DNA from: an uncultured Ignavibacteriota bacterium
GTDB taxonomy: Bacteria; Bacteroidota; Ignavibacteria; UBA10030; UBA8401
DNA: 64,000 nucleotides
Reading direction: 5' to 3'
Assembly (NCBI GenBank): GCA_903884005.1
Contig: CAISDA010000005.1
Location: forward strand, 51,713-115,712
Part shown: one piece after another, positions 27,694 through 37,216 of the stretch
Layout: each line of letters starts with the position of its first letter
Position numbering within the stretch: the first letter of the stretch is position 1
Position numbers and translations under genes: made by a program
The notes under the pieces: model-generated
What the model saw: the letters and a program-made list of their open reading frames with translations, nothing else
Told to the model about the DNA's origin: nothing
The model's database searches: none

Positions 27694-29004
27694 ATGACAG
27701 TACTTTCCGAATATGATGTTATCGTTGTCGGCGCCGGAATCGCCGGCATCAGCGCCGCCGTTAAAGCAGGACGATCGGGGTGTTCCGTACTCTTGATCGA
27801 ACAGTATGGGTTTGTGGGCGGCATGTCCACCGCCGGCATGGTGTCCCCATTCATGAAACACGACGTGAACGGCGACGTGCTGGTGCGGGGTGTGTTTGCA
27901 GAGATTGAAACGGAGATGAGAAAACAGCATGGCATGATCGACAACGGTTTTTATGCGCACTCCTTCCGGTCCGCATCCTACCATCTGTTACAAGAGGCCG
28001 GCTGCACCGTCTTGCTGCATTGCGTCGTTGCCGATGCGGCGATGAAGAACGGCACGATGGAATCCGTGACAGTCTTCGCTGCCGGGGCCGAGATCCTGAT
28101 CAAAGGAAAGGTGTTCATCGATGCCTCCGGCGATGCCCAGCTGCTTTTTCTTGGCGATCTCCCGTGGGTCAAAGGGGACGAGAAGAGCGGACTGCTCCAG
28201 GCGCTCACACTGTTTTTTCGCATGGGTAATATCGATCTTGACAAGGTCGCCGCCTACGCCGCACACAACAAAGCCGATTTTTTCGAGTGGATGGACTTTA
28301 CGTTCGATCCGACGAGGATCATGTCGGTCGCCGGATATTTTGCAGCAGTGAACAAAGCGATCCGTGAACATCGGCTTGCTCCGGATGTGCAGTACATTTT
28401 TTTTACGACGCTTCCGGGATCCGGCGAAGGCTCGTTCAACACCTCCAATATTCTGAACCTGGACGGATCCTCATCACAGGATCTGACGAGAGCGGAACTG
28501 GCCGGCCGGAATCAAGTTCATCAGATTGTGACCCTGCTGAAAAACGAGATCCCGGGATTCGAAGATTCATATCTCATCGAGACGGCTCCCCAGGTGGGCG
28601 TCCGTGAAACCCGCCGTGCCGTCGGCGAGTATGTCGTGACCGGAGAAGATATCACACACGGTGCCAAATTCGACGATGCGATCGCCCGCGGTTGTTACGG
28701 CATCGATATTCACGGCCAGAAAGGCGAGAGTAGTATAATGGAGCATCTTGCCGAAGGGATGTATTACGAGATCCCAATGAGGGCTCTGCTCGTGAAAAAT
28801 TCGGACAACGTGCTGGCCGCCGGCAGATGCATCTCCTCCACGCGTGAAGGCCACAGCGCATTGAGAATACAACCGACCTCCTCGGCGACAGGCGAAGCAT
28901 GCGGCGCCCTGGCTGCAGCGGCGGTGGCCTCGGGCCGATCGGTCAGGGATGTCGACTACGGCGAAGTTCAGGATCGCGTTCGATACAATATTTCCAAACG
29001 ATAA
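27694..29004 (+). CDS. FAD-dependent oxidoreductase (FAD_oxidored family)
   Basis: A 436-residue protein with an intact dinucleotide-binding motif (YDVIVVGAGIAGISAAVKAG), then LLIEQYGFVGGMSTAGMVSPF, and the family segment KVFIDASGDAQLLFLGDLPW. The C-terminal motif NVLAAGRCISSTREGHSALR, RIQPTSSATGEACGALAAAA closes the FAD site. Substrates of this family are mostly unknown; members are frequent in sugar and amino-sugar clusters. It starts 21 bp after the NanE-like gene, so it is likely to process the same sugar. Confidence 0.85.
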   Translation: MTVLSEYDVIVVGAGIAGISAAVKAGRSGCSVLLIEQYGFVGGMSTAGMVSPFMKHDVNGDVLVRGVFAEIETEMRKQHGMIDNGFYAHSFRSASYHLLQEAGCTVLLHCVVADAAMKNGTMESVTVFAAGAEILIKGKVFIDASGDAQLLFLGDLPWVKGDEKSGLLQALTLFFRMGNIDLDKVAAYAAHNKADFFEWMDFTFDPTRIMSVAGYFAAVNKAIREHRLAPDVQYIFFTTLPGSGEGSFNTSNILNLDGSSSQDLTRAELAGRNQVHQIVTLLKNEIPGFEDSYLIETAPQVGVRETRRAVGEYVVTGEDITHGAKFDDAIARGCYGIDIHGQKGESSIMEHLAEGMYYEIPMRALLVKNSDNVLAAGRCISSTREGHSALRIQPTSSATGEACGALAAAAVASGRSVRDVDYGEVQDRVRYNISKR

Positions 29005-29078
29005 CAATCAATGCCGGACAGGCTCTTTCAACAATATTCCGGTGCACATTCATCACCATTCATTCTATACTTCCGTCC

Positions 29079-31490
29079 ATGATCAACAACGCATACGGCT
29101 ATTTCACCGACGACCACAGAGAATTTGTCATAACCGATCCCCGCACTCCGCGCCCATGGTTCAATTACATGTGGAATGAACATTACGGCGGCTTGGTCTC
29201 TCATACCGGAGGCGGATTCAGTTTCCTCGATTGCCCGCGTGATAACCGCATCACGCGCATGCGCTATAATTGTCTTCCGTGGGACCGCCCCGGGCGTTAT
29301 GTGATCGTGAAAGATGCCGCCTCCGGCCGTTCGTGGTCGCTCAGCTGGGCGCCGACGATCGATCTGACATACGATGTCTACGAATGCAGGCACGGGCAGG
29401 GATATACGACGATCATCACCGAGATAAACGGAATTCGGGGAGAACTGACATACTTCGTTCCCACGGATGTGAATGCGGAAATATGGAAAGTCCGCTTGAC
29501 GGATCTCTCGGGCAGGGACCGATTGTTGGAAGTCTATTCGTTCACCGAATTAATGATGGGCAACGCGTTGAACGACATCATTAACCAGCCGAACGACAAG
29601 CATTTTACCGACATCCATTTCGACAAGGAACACGAAACGTTGGTTTCGACGCGGCGATACTGGGTGTTGAACAAAAAAGTCTCCGTTGTTCAGCCGAATA
29701 TCGACTGGAAATATACGCTCTATTTCACCACGACGCTTCCCGTCACCGGGTTCGATGGAAGCCTGGACAAGTTCATCGGCCGATGGAGATCGGAAGCCAA
29801 CCCGATCGCGATCGAAACCGGAACGATGAACAATACAGAGATCACCGCGGGCGATCCTGTGGCGGCTCTTCAGTCGAAACTTGTATTGGGCGCGAACGCG
29901 TCCGTCGATTTTGCGACGATCCTCGCCATCATTCCCAAAAGCCAGGAGCAGCCGTTCGAGTTCGCGCGATGGAATGAATTGAAAAAGATGGAAACGATCC
30001 ATGCGAAGCTCAACTCGGTTCATCAGCATTGGAATGACTACCTCGGCCATGTGAAGGTTGAAACGCCCGACGAAAAAATCAACGCGATGATGAATGTCTG
30101 GAATCAATATCAATGCGCTGTCACGTTCGACATGGCCCGGAATTCGGGATATTACCATGGCGGACTGCTCTTCGGCACCGGTATGCGCGATCAGTTCCAG
30201 GATATCCTCGGCATGGTGATCGCCAATCCCGAGCGTGTGCGTGCGCGATTATTGAATGCGCTGCGCTTCCAGTTCAGGAACGGTTCGACACTCCATAATT
30301 TTTTCAAAATGACGGATAGCGGTGAAAAGACCAACCACTCCGACACTCCCTTATGGATCCCATTCGGCCTGATCGAATATCTGAACGAGACAGCCGACTT
30401 TTCCATTCTGGAAGAGGTTGTCACCTATTACGACGAAGGATCGGGAACGGTGTACGAGCATCTCGTGGCAGCGCTGGACTTTGCGATCTCCGCTACGACC
30501 GAACGCGGGCTTCCGAAAATAATGAATGGCGATTGGAACGATACTCTGGACCATATCGGTCCGCTCGGCAAAGGCGAAACCGTGTGGGGCGCATTCTTCC
30601 TCGCATACATGCTCAAAAAGACATTCGACCTTCTTGACCATCGCAACGACACTGAGACCCGGCAGCGCTGGGAATCGTTCTACCATACGTTGGAAACGGT
30701 GACGAACGACGTGTGTTGGGACGGCGAGTGGTACCTGCGCGCATTTCGCGACAATGGAGAACCTGTCGGTTCCCACACCCATGCGCAGGGAAAGATCTTT
30801 ATCAATGCACAGACATGGTCGGTGATCTCCGGCCTTGCTCCGAAAGAACGGGCGGACATGGCGCTGGCATCCACAAAAAAATATCTCGGGACGCCGTATG
30901 GCATTCAGATCGTCTGGCCTTCGTTTACCGAGGTCGACGACTCCATCGGGCTGATCAGCAGATGTGTGCCGGGAAAAAAAGAAAACGGCGCCGTCTTCAA
31001 TCATGCGTCGTCGTGGTTCATTCTCGCATCGATCATCAATGGCGACGTCGAGTCGGCATTCGATTGTTACACAAAAATGCTTCCCCCGAATTCATCGGCG
31101 GATATCGACCGGTATGAGGCCGAGCCGTACGTCTTCGCCGAATACGTCACGAGTCCCGACCACGAGACGGAGAATCAGGCGAGTCATTCATGGCTGACGG
31201 GAACGGCTGTCTGGATGTACCGCATCGCCCTCGATTATATCATCGGGTTCCGCACCAGCCTTCAGGGAATTACGATCGCACCGAACATTCCCTCCCACTG
31301 GAAGTCGTTCAAAGCCGAACGGACGTTCAGAGGAAAACGAATCTTCTTAACGGTTGCGAATCCTGACGCCGTCAATTCGACGATCACGTCGATGACCGTA
31401 AACGGGAAGAATGTTCAGAGCGCATGTATCGATGTTTCGTCCATCGTGGAAGATACCATCACTGTTGAGATCGTACTTGGCCGTGTATAA
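29079..31490 (+). CDS. GH94 family glycoside phosphorylase (cellobiose/chitobiose phosphorylase-like)
   Basis: An 803-residue protein, the usual size for GH94. The ATG at 29079 (MINNAYGYFTDDHREFVITD) was chosen because the upstream extension overlaps the previous gene and shows no family similarity. Recognisable motifs: YFVPTDVNAEIWKVRLTDLS in the N-terminal beta domain, GTGMRDQFQDILGMV, and NGDWNDTLD, whose first Asp (residue about 485) occupies the catalytic acid position of the family. GH94 enzymes split a beta-linked disaccharide with phosphate to give a sugar 1-phosphate. Next to NanE- and NAGPA-like genes, an N-acetylglucosamine-containing disaccharide is plausible, but the substrate is inferred. 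Confidence 0.88.
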   Translation: MINNAYGYFTDDHREFVITDPRTPRPWFNYMWNEHYGGLVSHTGGGFSFLDCPRDNRITRMRYNCLPWDRPGRYVIVKDAASGRSWSLSWAPTIDLTYDVYECRHGQGYTTIITEINGIRGELTYFVPTDVNAEIWKVRLTDLSGRDRLLEVYSFTELMMGNALNDIINQPNDKHFTDIHFDKEHETLVSTRRYWVLNKKVSVVQPNIDWKYTLYFTTTLPVTGFDGSLDKFIGRWRSEANPIAIETGTMNNTEITAGDPVAALQSKLVLGANASVDFATILAIIPKSQEQPFEFARWNELKKMETIHAKLNSVHQHWNDYLGHVKVETPDEKINAMMNVWNQYQCAVTFDMARNSGYYHGGLLFGTGMRDQFQDILGMVIANPERVRARLLNALRFQFRNGSTLHNFFKMTDSGEKTNHSDTPLWIPFGLIEYLNETADFSILEEVVTYYDEGSGTVYEHLVAALDFAISATTERGLPKIMNGDWNDTLDHIGPLGKGETVWGAFFLAYMLKKTFDLLDHRNDTETRQRWESFYHTLETVTNDVCWDGEWYLRAFRDNGEPVGSHTHAQGKIFINAQTWSVISGLAPKERADMALASTKKYLGTPYGIQIVWPSFTEVDDSIGLISRCVPGKKENGAVFNHASSWFILASIINGDVESAFDCYTKMLPPNSSADIDRYEAEPYVFAEYVTSPDHETENQASHSWLTGTAVWMYRIALDYIIGFRTSLQGITIAPNIPSHWKSFKAERTFRGKRIFLTVANPDAVNSTITSMTVNGKNVQSACIDVSSIVEDTITVEIVLGRV

Positions 31491-31511
31491 CGCCGCCACC
31501 GGAGAAGCCGT

Positions 31512-33161
31512 ATGAAAAAATTATTCGTGTTGGTACTGTTCGCATTCACCTGCGGTGTTTCACAAACCCTCGTATGGGAAGATGTCACATCGCACTATGC
31601 GCTTCCGCTGGGAATTAAGGCATATCACGGAACCAGAACATCGCCGATTGCAAGCATATGGTATCTGGACGCCGACTTGAATAACCCCAAGCTTGCTATT
31701 CGTCCCTATGTGGCGGCAGCCAGTATGACGCTTCCCGCTTTTACCGCATCGGTAGGCGCGTATGCGGCGATCAACGGAGGGTTTTTCGGCGGCACGTCCC
31801 CCTACTCGGCAGTGATCTATCCGAACGAGGTGAAAGCAACGAATGTCCAATCCGTCGCCCGAAACTCCGCTGCCTATCCCGTCATCCGCAGTTTCTTCGG
31901 GATGAAAAAGAACAGGTCCTTGAGTGTGGATTGGATCTATCAGTTCGGAAACGCAATGACGGACATCTATACCTACTCGCAACCGCTTCCCTACGCGAGC
32001 AACGATCCTGTTCCGCAGGCACTGCCGGTGAAAAACAACGGAAGTCAATATTCCGATCTACTCGTGGGGATTGGAGGCGGACCGATGTTGATCAGGAATG
32101 ATACGATCACGATCACGTATAACCAGGAACTCATGTGGGGATCCGGCGTCGGCGAGACCAACGGCGATCCGCGAACCGCAATCGGTTTTACCGCAAACAA
32201 GCACGTCATCATGATGACGGCAGACGGGCGGCAGAGCCTCAGTGACGGCGTGGGATTGCCTGAACTTGCACAAATCCTGAAAAGCCTCGGATGTACGGGA
32301 GCGATCAATTTGGATGGCGGTGGGTCGACACAGATGGCCATTCAGAATCAATACATCAATTCGCCATCGGAGCAGCGGCCGGTCCCGGCAATTGTAGCGA
32401 TCGTCAGCACCGATTCGTTGAATCTCCCCAAGGAGCCTCTCTTCCAGAAAATCATCGACACCGGCGATACAAACGCAACGGCTATTGGGGGCGGCTGGTT
32501 TGAAAGCGCAAATCCGGGGTATTGGGGAACAACCAAATCGCAGCTGCACGGCATCGGCACCGGCAGCACCGCCTTTGAATTCAGGCCCCACCTCCCGGTG
32601 AAAGCGACCTATAATGTATACGGCTGGTGGGTCTCAAGTTCGAATAGGAGCACCGACACCCCCTTCATCATCACACACAACCGCGGAACCGATACCGTGA
32701 TGACAGATCAGACGTCGAACGGTTCAACGTGGAAACTGATCGGAGCATACGAATTCAGCGGAACAAGCAAAGACAGAGTGGTCATCACGGACGCTGCGAA
32801 AACGGGTTCGTATGTCGTTGCCGACGCCATAAAATTTGAATCATTCGATCCCACAGTCGCCACGCGCGTCTATAATACTTCACTGGAAAGCGGCATCCGA
32901 TCGTTCGAAGTGTTTCAGAATTATCCCAACCCTTTCAATCCATCTACCACCCTTCGTTATACGCTGGCGGCTGGATCGGCGGTCTGCGTGAAGGTATACG
33001 ACCGCATCGGTGCTGAGATCACAACACTCGTCGATCAATGGCAAACACCCGGGATGCATTCGGTCCTCTTCGATGCGTCATTGCTGTCGTCCGGCCTCTA
33101 TTTTTACCAGATACGAACGGCGGACCGCTGCCTCACGAAAAGCATGCTGCTCCTCAAATAA
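31512..33161 (+). CDS. T9SS-secreted phosphodiester glycosidase (NAGPA domain) with golvesin-like domain
   Basis: A 549-residue protein with a signal peptide (MKKLFVLVLFAFTCGVSQ) behind a GGAG ribosome-binding site. Residues about 60-300 form a NAGPA (N-acetylglucosamine-1-phosphodiester alpha-N-acetylglucosaminidase) domain with AAINGGFFGG, VGIGGGPMLI and the signature INLDGGGSTQM. Next comes a golvesin C-terminal-like domain (GGGWFESANPGYWGTT, KATYNVYGWWVSSSNR, GSYVVADAIKFES), also present in the GHL10 proteins of the window. A T9SS sorting domain ends it (NYPNPFNPSTTLRY to KSMLLLK). It should remove sugar-phosphodiester decorations outside the cell, feeding the GH94 phosphorylase pathway; the latter is inference. 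Confidence 0.88.
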   Translation: MKKLFVLVLFAFTCGVSQTLVWEDVTSHYALPLGIKAYHGTRTSPIASIWYLDADLNNPKLAIRPYVAAASMTLPAFTASVGAYAAINGGFFGGTSPYSAVIYPNEVKATNVQSVARNSAAYPVIRSFFGMKKNRSLSVDWIYQFGNAMTDIYTYSQPLPYASNDPVPQALPVKNNGSQYSDLLVGIGGGPMLIRNDTITITYNQELMWGSGVGETNGDPRTAIGFTANKHVIMMTADGRQSLSDGVGLPELAQILKSLGCTGAINLDGGGSTQMAIQNQYINSPSEQRPVPAIVAIVSTDSLNLPKEPLFQKIIDTGDTNATAIGGGWFESANPGYWGTTKSQLHGIGTGSTAFEFRPHLPVKATYNVYGWWVSSSNRSTDTPFIITHNRGTDTVMTDQTSNGSTWKLIGAYEFSGTSKDRVVITDAAKTGSYVVADAIKFESFDPTVATRVYNTSLESGIRSFEVFQNYPNPFNPSTTLRYTLAAGSAVCVKVYDRIGAEITTLVDQWQTPGMHSVLFDASLLSSGLYFYQIRTADRCLTKSMLLLK

Positions 33162-33277
33162 TATGGCGGGCGCGATGGCCCTTTCATAGTCTTTCATACA
33201 ATTTCCTTTACCCTTCCGGGAAAAAAGGCTACCTTGCAGTATACGCCTTAACGGGGTGTCCCTTGCCTGAAACACAC

Positions 33278-33302
33278 GGGCCGCACGGCCTCTCTCTTTT
33301 TT
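33278..33302 (+). terminator. Possible short terminator before the sensor kinase gene
   Basis: A small GGGCC/GGCCT hairpin (33278-33291) is followed by TCTCTCTTTTTT. The stem is short, so the call is weak. It lies 16 bp before the kinase gene and would end the glycosidase transcript. Confidence 0.35.
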
Positions 33303-33318
33303 CATAACATCAGTACCT

Positions 33319-36300
33319 ATGAAAATATTTCCGCGACTCCATGGAAAAGCATTATTGATCGCCGTCATAGTGTCTGCTTTTTATTCCACGTTGAGCGACG
33401 CAAACGATGTACACTTCGAACACATTTCCATTGAGCAAGGTCTTTCTCAGACTTCCGTATTTTCGGTTTTTCAGGACAGCAAGGGCTTTATGTGGTTCGG
33501 CACGCTGGACGGGTTGAACAAATACGACGGGTATTCATTCACCGTGTACAAATCCGACCCGCGCAACCCGAATACGCTCAGCAACAATACCATCGTAAAG
33601 ATATTTGAAGACAAACAGGGCTACCTTTGGATCGGCACGCTCGGCGGAGGATTGAACAAGTTTGACGAAAAGACAGAACAATTTACTCGCTACCGCAACG
33701 ATCCCAGAAATAGTACCAGCCTCAGCAATGACAATGTTCGATCGATTTTCCAGGATGCCGGCGGACACCTCTGGATCGGAACCAATAACGGACTCAACAG
33801 ATACGCGCCCGAGAACGATCGATTCATTCGTTATGGCAATATTCCGGATTCACTCAACAGCCTGAGCAACAACGTCATATGGTCGATCTACGAATCGCCT
33901 GCCGATCCGGGAATACTATGGATCGGCACGTACGACGGATTGAACAAATTCGACGTCGCCAAGAACGCCTATTCCGTCTACAAAAACATTCCCGGAGACA
34001 ATGCCAGCATCAGCAACAACTATATATGGTCGATCATTGAGGACGACACCGATCATTTGTGGATCGGCAGTAATAACGGATTGAATTTATTCGACAAGAA
34101 ACATCACACGTTCGAACGTTTTACGCACGACGCTCACAATCCGCACAGCATCGGCGGCAATAATGTGTGGACGCTGTGGAAGGACTGCAACGGGACGGTA
34201 TTCGCCGGCACGCTCGATGGCGGCTTAAATAAAATCGTCCGTTCGAACACGGGACGTCGTTATTCATTCATCAATTATACTCACGATCCGTCAGATCCGG
34301 GCAGTTTGAGCCACGATTTTGTATGGTCCATCTATGAAGATCGAACGGGGATCATCTGGCTGGGCACGGACGTTGGAATCAACAAATTGAATCCGGATGC
34401 CTCCAAATTTGTTCATTTTAAAAGCGAGCCGTACAAACCACACAGTTTAAGCAATAACGAGATCACAGCCATTTTTCGAGATCATACGGGAGTGTTGTGG
34501 ATCGGAACACGCAACGGCTTGAACCGATACGACGAACAGAACAATGTGTTCGTCCATTTCATCAATTCTTCCCGCAACCGCTACAGCATCAGCAATAATT
34601 TTATTCGTTCAATATACGAGGATAAACACGGCACATTATGGATCGGAACCAATGGCGGCGGATTGAACAAGTACATCCGTTCAAAGAATATTTTTTACAA
34701 CATGAAAAACGGAAATATTACAAGCGGCATCAGCAGCAACGATATCACTCATATTCATGAAGACGCAGACGGCACGCTGTGGCTGGGAACTCTTGCCGGA
34801 TTGAATAAGTTTGATCCGGCAACAGGAAAAGTGAAAATGTACGTGAAAGAACCGAATAATCCGCGCAGTTTAAGTCATGATTATGTCTATACAATGTATG
34901 AAACACGCGATCACACGTTATGGGTCGGAACGCTTGGCGGCGGTTTGAATAAATTCGACCGGGAAAAGGAATCGTTCACGCAGTTCATCGAAAATCCCGC
35001 CGACACCTCGAGCCTCAGCAACAATAATATTTGGTGCATCTACGAAAGCACGACCGGCGACATGTGGGTCGGGACGAATAACGGGTTGGATAAATTCAAC
35101 AGAACGAACGGCACCTTTTCGCATTATAACGAAAAAAATGGATTGGTGAATAATGTCATTTACGGAATATTGGAAGATGACAAACGAAATTTGTGGTTAA
35201 GTTCAAACAAGGGATTATCCCGTTTCAATCCGGCATCGGGAGTTGTCCGAAACTATACTTCGAGCGACGGACTTCAAAGCAATCAGTTTGGCGGCAATGA
35301 TTATTTGAAAGATTCACGGGGGTATATGTATTTCGGCGGGATCAATGGATTTAATGTGTTTTTTCCGGACAGCATAAAGGACAATCCGCATATTCCGCCT
35401 ATTGTCATTACAGACTTTCAAATCCTTAATCGATCGGTCGGAATCGGCGGCGGATCCCCGTTTTCCCGTTCCATCTCCGGCACAACATCCATTACGTTGG
35501 CGTATAGTCAAAATGTCTTCTCCATTGAATTTGCCGCTCTTCATTACTCTTCCCCGCAGTCGAACACCTACGCGTACAAAATGGAAGGATTTGATAAGGA
35601 GTGGACTTCATCGGGAACGCGGCGTTTCGTCACCTATACCAACCTCGACCCGGGCAAATATATCTTTACGGTCATCGGATCAAATAACGACGGCATCTGG
35701 AACACGGATGGCACATCGATTGAAATAATAATTTCCCCTCCTTTCTGGAAAACATGGTGGTTCATATCATTTGTGGCGGCCGGCATTCTCTCCATCATTG
35801 CATCGATCGTGTACATTCAATTTCGTCATCTGCTCGCCATCGAGCGGCTCCGTGTGAAAATTGCATCCGATCTGCACGACGATATCGGAACACGCCTGAC
35901 AGAAATCTCGCTGCTGAGCGATATGGTCTATCACGTGGAAACCGAGGACCTTCTATCGGTGAAAAAATCAGTGAGAAACATCGGGGGCATCGCGCGCGCG
36001 CTCATTGAAAACATGAGCGACATCGTGTGGCTGATCAACCCGAAAAGAGATTCGTTGTTTGAATTATTTATCAAACTGAAGGACGGTTACGATGAGATCC
36101 TCTCGTACCGGCAAATACTGCTCCACATCAATAATTTTCACTCCATGGAAAAAGTATTTTTGACAATGGAATTCCGCAAGAACGTCTACCTCATTTTCAA
36201 GGAAGCGATCAATAACGCCATTAAGCATAGCAATTGTTCGGAGATATCGATCAACGCAGAGATCAATCGGAAGCATCTCACAATTACGATGTATGACAAT

Positions 36301-36444
36301 GGCAAAGGGTTCGATGTCACGAAGCGAAGCAACGGCAACGGCCTGGAGAACATGCACAATCGCGCCACGGCGATCGGGGGATCGCTGCGCATCCAGTCGA
36401 GCGCAGAAAACGGTTCGATGATCAAATTTTCAGGAAAGATCTAA
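33319..36444 (+). CDS. Sensor histidine kinase with periplasmic two-component-regulator propeller repeats
   Basis: A 1041-residue protein. After a signal-like N-terminus, about 14 Reg_prop repeats (variants of LWIGTLGGGLNKFD) form a periplasmic double propeller. A Y_Y_Y beta domain follows (ITLAYSQNVFSIEFAALHYS, NTYAYKMEGFDKEW), then one membrane segment (TWWFISFVAAGILSIIASIV), then a NarL-type kinase core: HisKA_3 with DLHDDIGTRLTEISLLSDM and a HATPase with EAINNAIKH, YDNGKGF, NGLENMHNRATA. It should sense glycan fragments in the periplasm and phosphorylate the regulator encoded 21 bp downstream, as in hybrid SusR-like systems. The split kinase/regulator format differs from the hybrid form usual in Bacteroides. 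Confidence 0.92.
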   Translation: MKIFPRLHGKALLIAVIVSAFYSTLSDANDVHFEHISIEQGLSQTSVFSVFQDSKGFMWFGTLDGLNKYDGYSFTVYKSDPRNPNTLSNNTIVKIFEDKQGYLWIGTLGGGLNKFDEKTEQFTRYRNDPRNSTSLSNDNVRSIFQDAGGHLWIGTNNGLNRYAPENDRFIRYGNIPDSLNSLSNNVIWSIYESPADPGILWIGTYDGLNKFDVAKNAYSVYKNIPGDNASISNNYIWSIIEDDTDHLWIGSNNGLNLFDKKHHTFERFTHDAHNPHSIGGNNVWTLWKDCNGTVFAGTLDGGLNKIVRSNTGRRYSFINYTHDPSDPGSLSHDFVWSIYEDRTGIIWLGTDVGINKLNPDASKFVHFKSEPYKPHSLSNNEITAIFRDHTGVLWIGTRNGLNRYDEQNNVFVHFINSSRNRYSISNNFIRSIYEDKHGTLWIGTNGGGLNKYIRSKNIFYNMKNGNITSGISSNDITHIHEDADGTLWLGTLAGLNKFDPATGKVKMYVKEPNNPRSLSHDYVYTMYETRDHTLWVGTLGGGLNKFDREKESFTQFIENPADTSSLSNNNIWCIYESTTGDMWVGTNNGLDKFNRTNGTFSHYNEKNGLVNNVIYGILEDDKRNLWLSSNKGLSRFNPASGVVRNYTSSDGLQSNQFGGNDYLKDSRGYMYFGGINGFNVFFPDSIKDNPHIPPIVITDFQILNRSVGIGGGSPFSRSISGTTSITLAYSQNVFSIEFAALHYSSPQSNTYAYKMEGFDKEWTSSGTRRFVTYTNLDPGKYIFTVIGSNNDGIWNTDGTSIEIIISPPFWKTWWFISFVAAGILSIIASIVYIQFRHLLAIERLRVKIASDLHDDIGTRLTEISLLSDMVYHVETEDLLSVKKSVRNIGGIARALIENMSDIVWLINPKRDSLFELFIKLKDGYDEILSYRQILLHINNFHSMEKVFLTMEFRKNVYLIFKEAINNAIKHSNCSEISINAEINRKHLTITMYDNGKGFDVTKRSNGNGLENMHNRATAIGGSLRIQSSAENGSMIKFSGKI

Positions 36445-36465
36445 CAGGAAGCGACGGCAATCACT

Positions 36466-37098
36466 ATGATCGATGTTGTCATTGTTGAAGACAATAAAAT
36501 AATCAACGATTCCCTTTCATCACTCATCAACAGAGCTGAAGGGTTTTCGTGCATTGGATCGTTTCTCGATTGCGAAGGCATGTTGAAGAAGATCGAAGGA
36601 CTAAAACCTGACATCGTTCTGATGGACATCAAATTACCGGGAATGAACGGTATCGACGGCGTTACTGTTTTAAAACGACTGCTGCCCGATTTGAATATTT
36701 TAATGCTGACGGTTCACGAAGAAAATGATTTGATCTTCGACGCGTTGTGCGCGGGTGCCTGCGGCTATCTCGTTAAAAAAACGCACCCCGAGAGGCTCCT
36801 GGAGGCCATTCAGGAGGCACACGAAGGCGGGGCGCCAATGAGTTCCCATATCGCCCGCAAAGTGACGCTCTTCTTTCAGAACAGAAATAGGTTAGCGGAA
36901 GATGCAACACTTCTTACCGATCGGGAAAAAGACGTCTTAAAAGAACTCATCAAAGGAAAAACATATTATGCCATTGCTCTGACGCTCAATATCAGCAAGG
37001 ACACGGTCCGTTTTCACATCAAACGGATTTATAAAAAATTGCACGTTCACTCACAGGCCGAGGCGGTGGCGAAGGCAATTAAAAAAGGATATGTGTAA
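36466..37098 (+). CDS. LuxR/NarL-type response regulator
   Basis: A 210-residue protein with an N-terminal receiver domain (VVIVEDNKIINDSLSSLI, the acceptor Asp in VLMDIKLPGMNG, and the conserved Lys in YLVKKTHPERLLEA) and a C-terminal LuxR-type helix-turn-helix (LTDREKDVLKELIKGK, ALTLNISKDTVRFHIKRIYK). It is the cognate partner of the propeller kinase directly upstream and presumably activates glycan-use genes. The DNA site is unknown; the 22.26-kb palindrome has the wrong look for a NarL-type site, though it cannot be excluded. Confidence 0.92.
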   Translation: MIDVVIVEDNKIINDSLSSLINRAEGFSCIGSFLDCEGMLKKIEGLKPDIVLMDIKLPGMNGIDGVTVLKRLLPDLNILMLTVHEENDLIFDALCAGACGYLVKKTHPERLLEAIQEAHEGGAPMSSHIARKVTLFFQNRNRLAEDATLLTDREKDVLKELIKGKTYYAIALTLNISKDTVRFHIKRIYKKLHVHSQAEAVAKAIKKGYV

Positions 37099-37216
37099 AT
37101 GTCAAAGACCCATCGTAACGCATCCGCTGAATCGGCAATAACAGAAACCGGCGCCGAAAATCAACCGAATGCTTGCTCCGACGACGGACGCGCTAACGGA
37201 GTCCTCTTGTTCGTCT

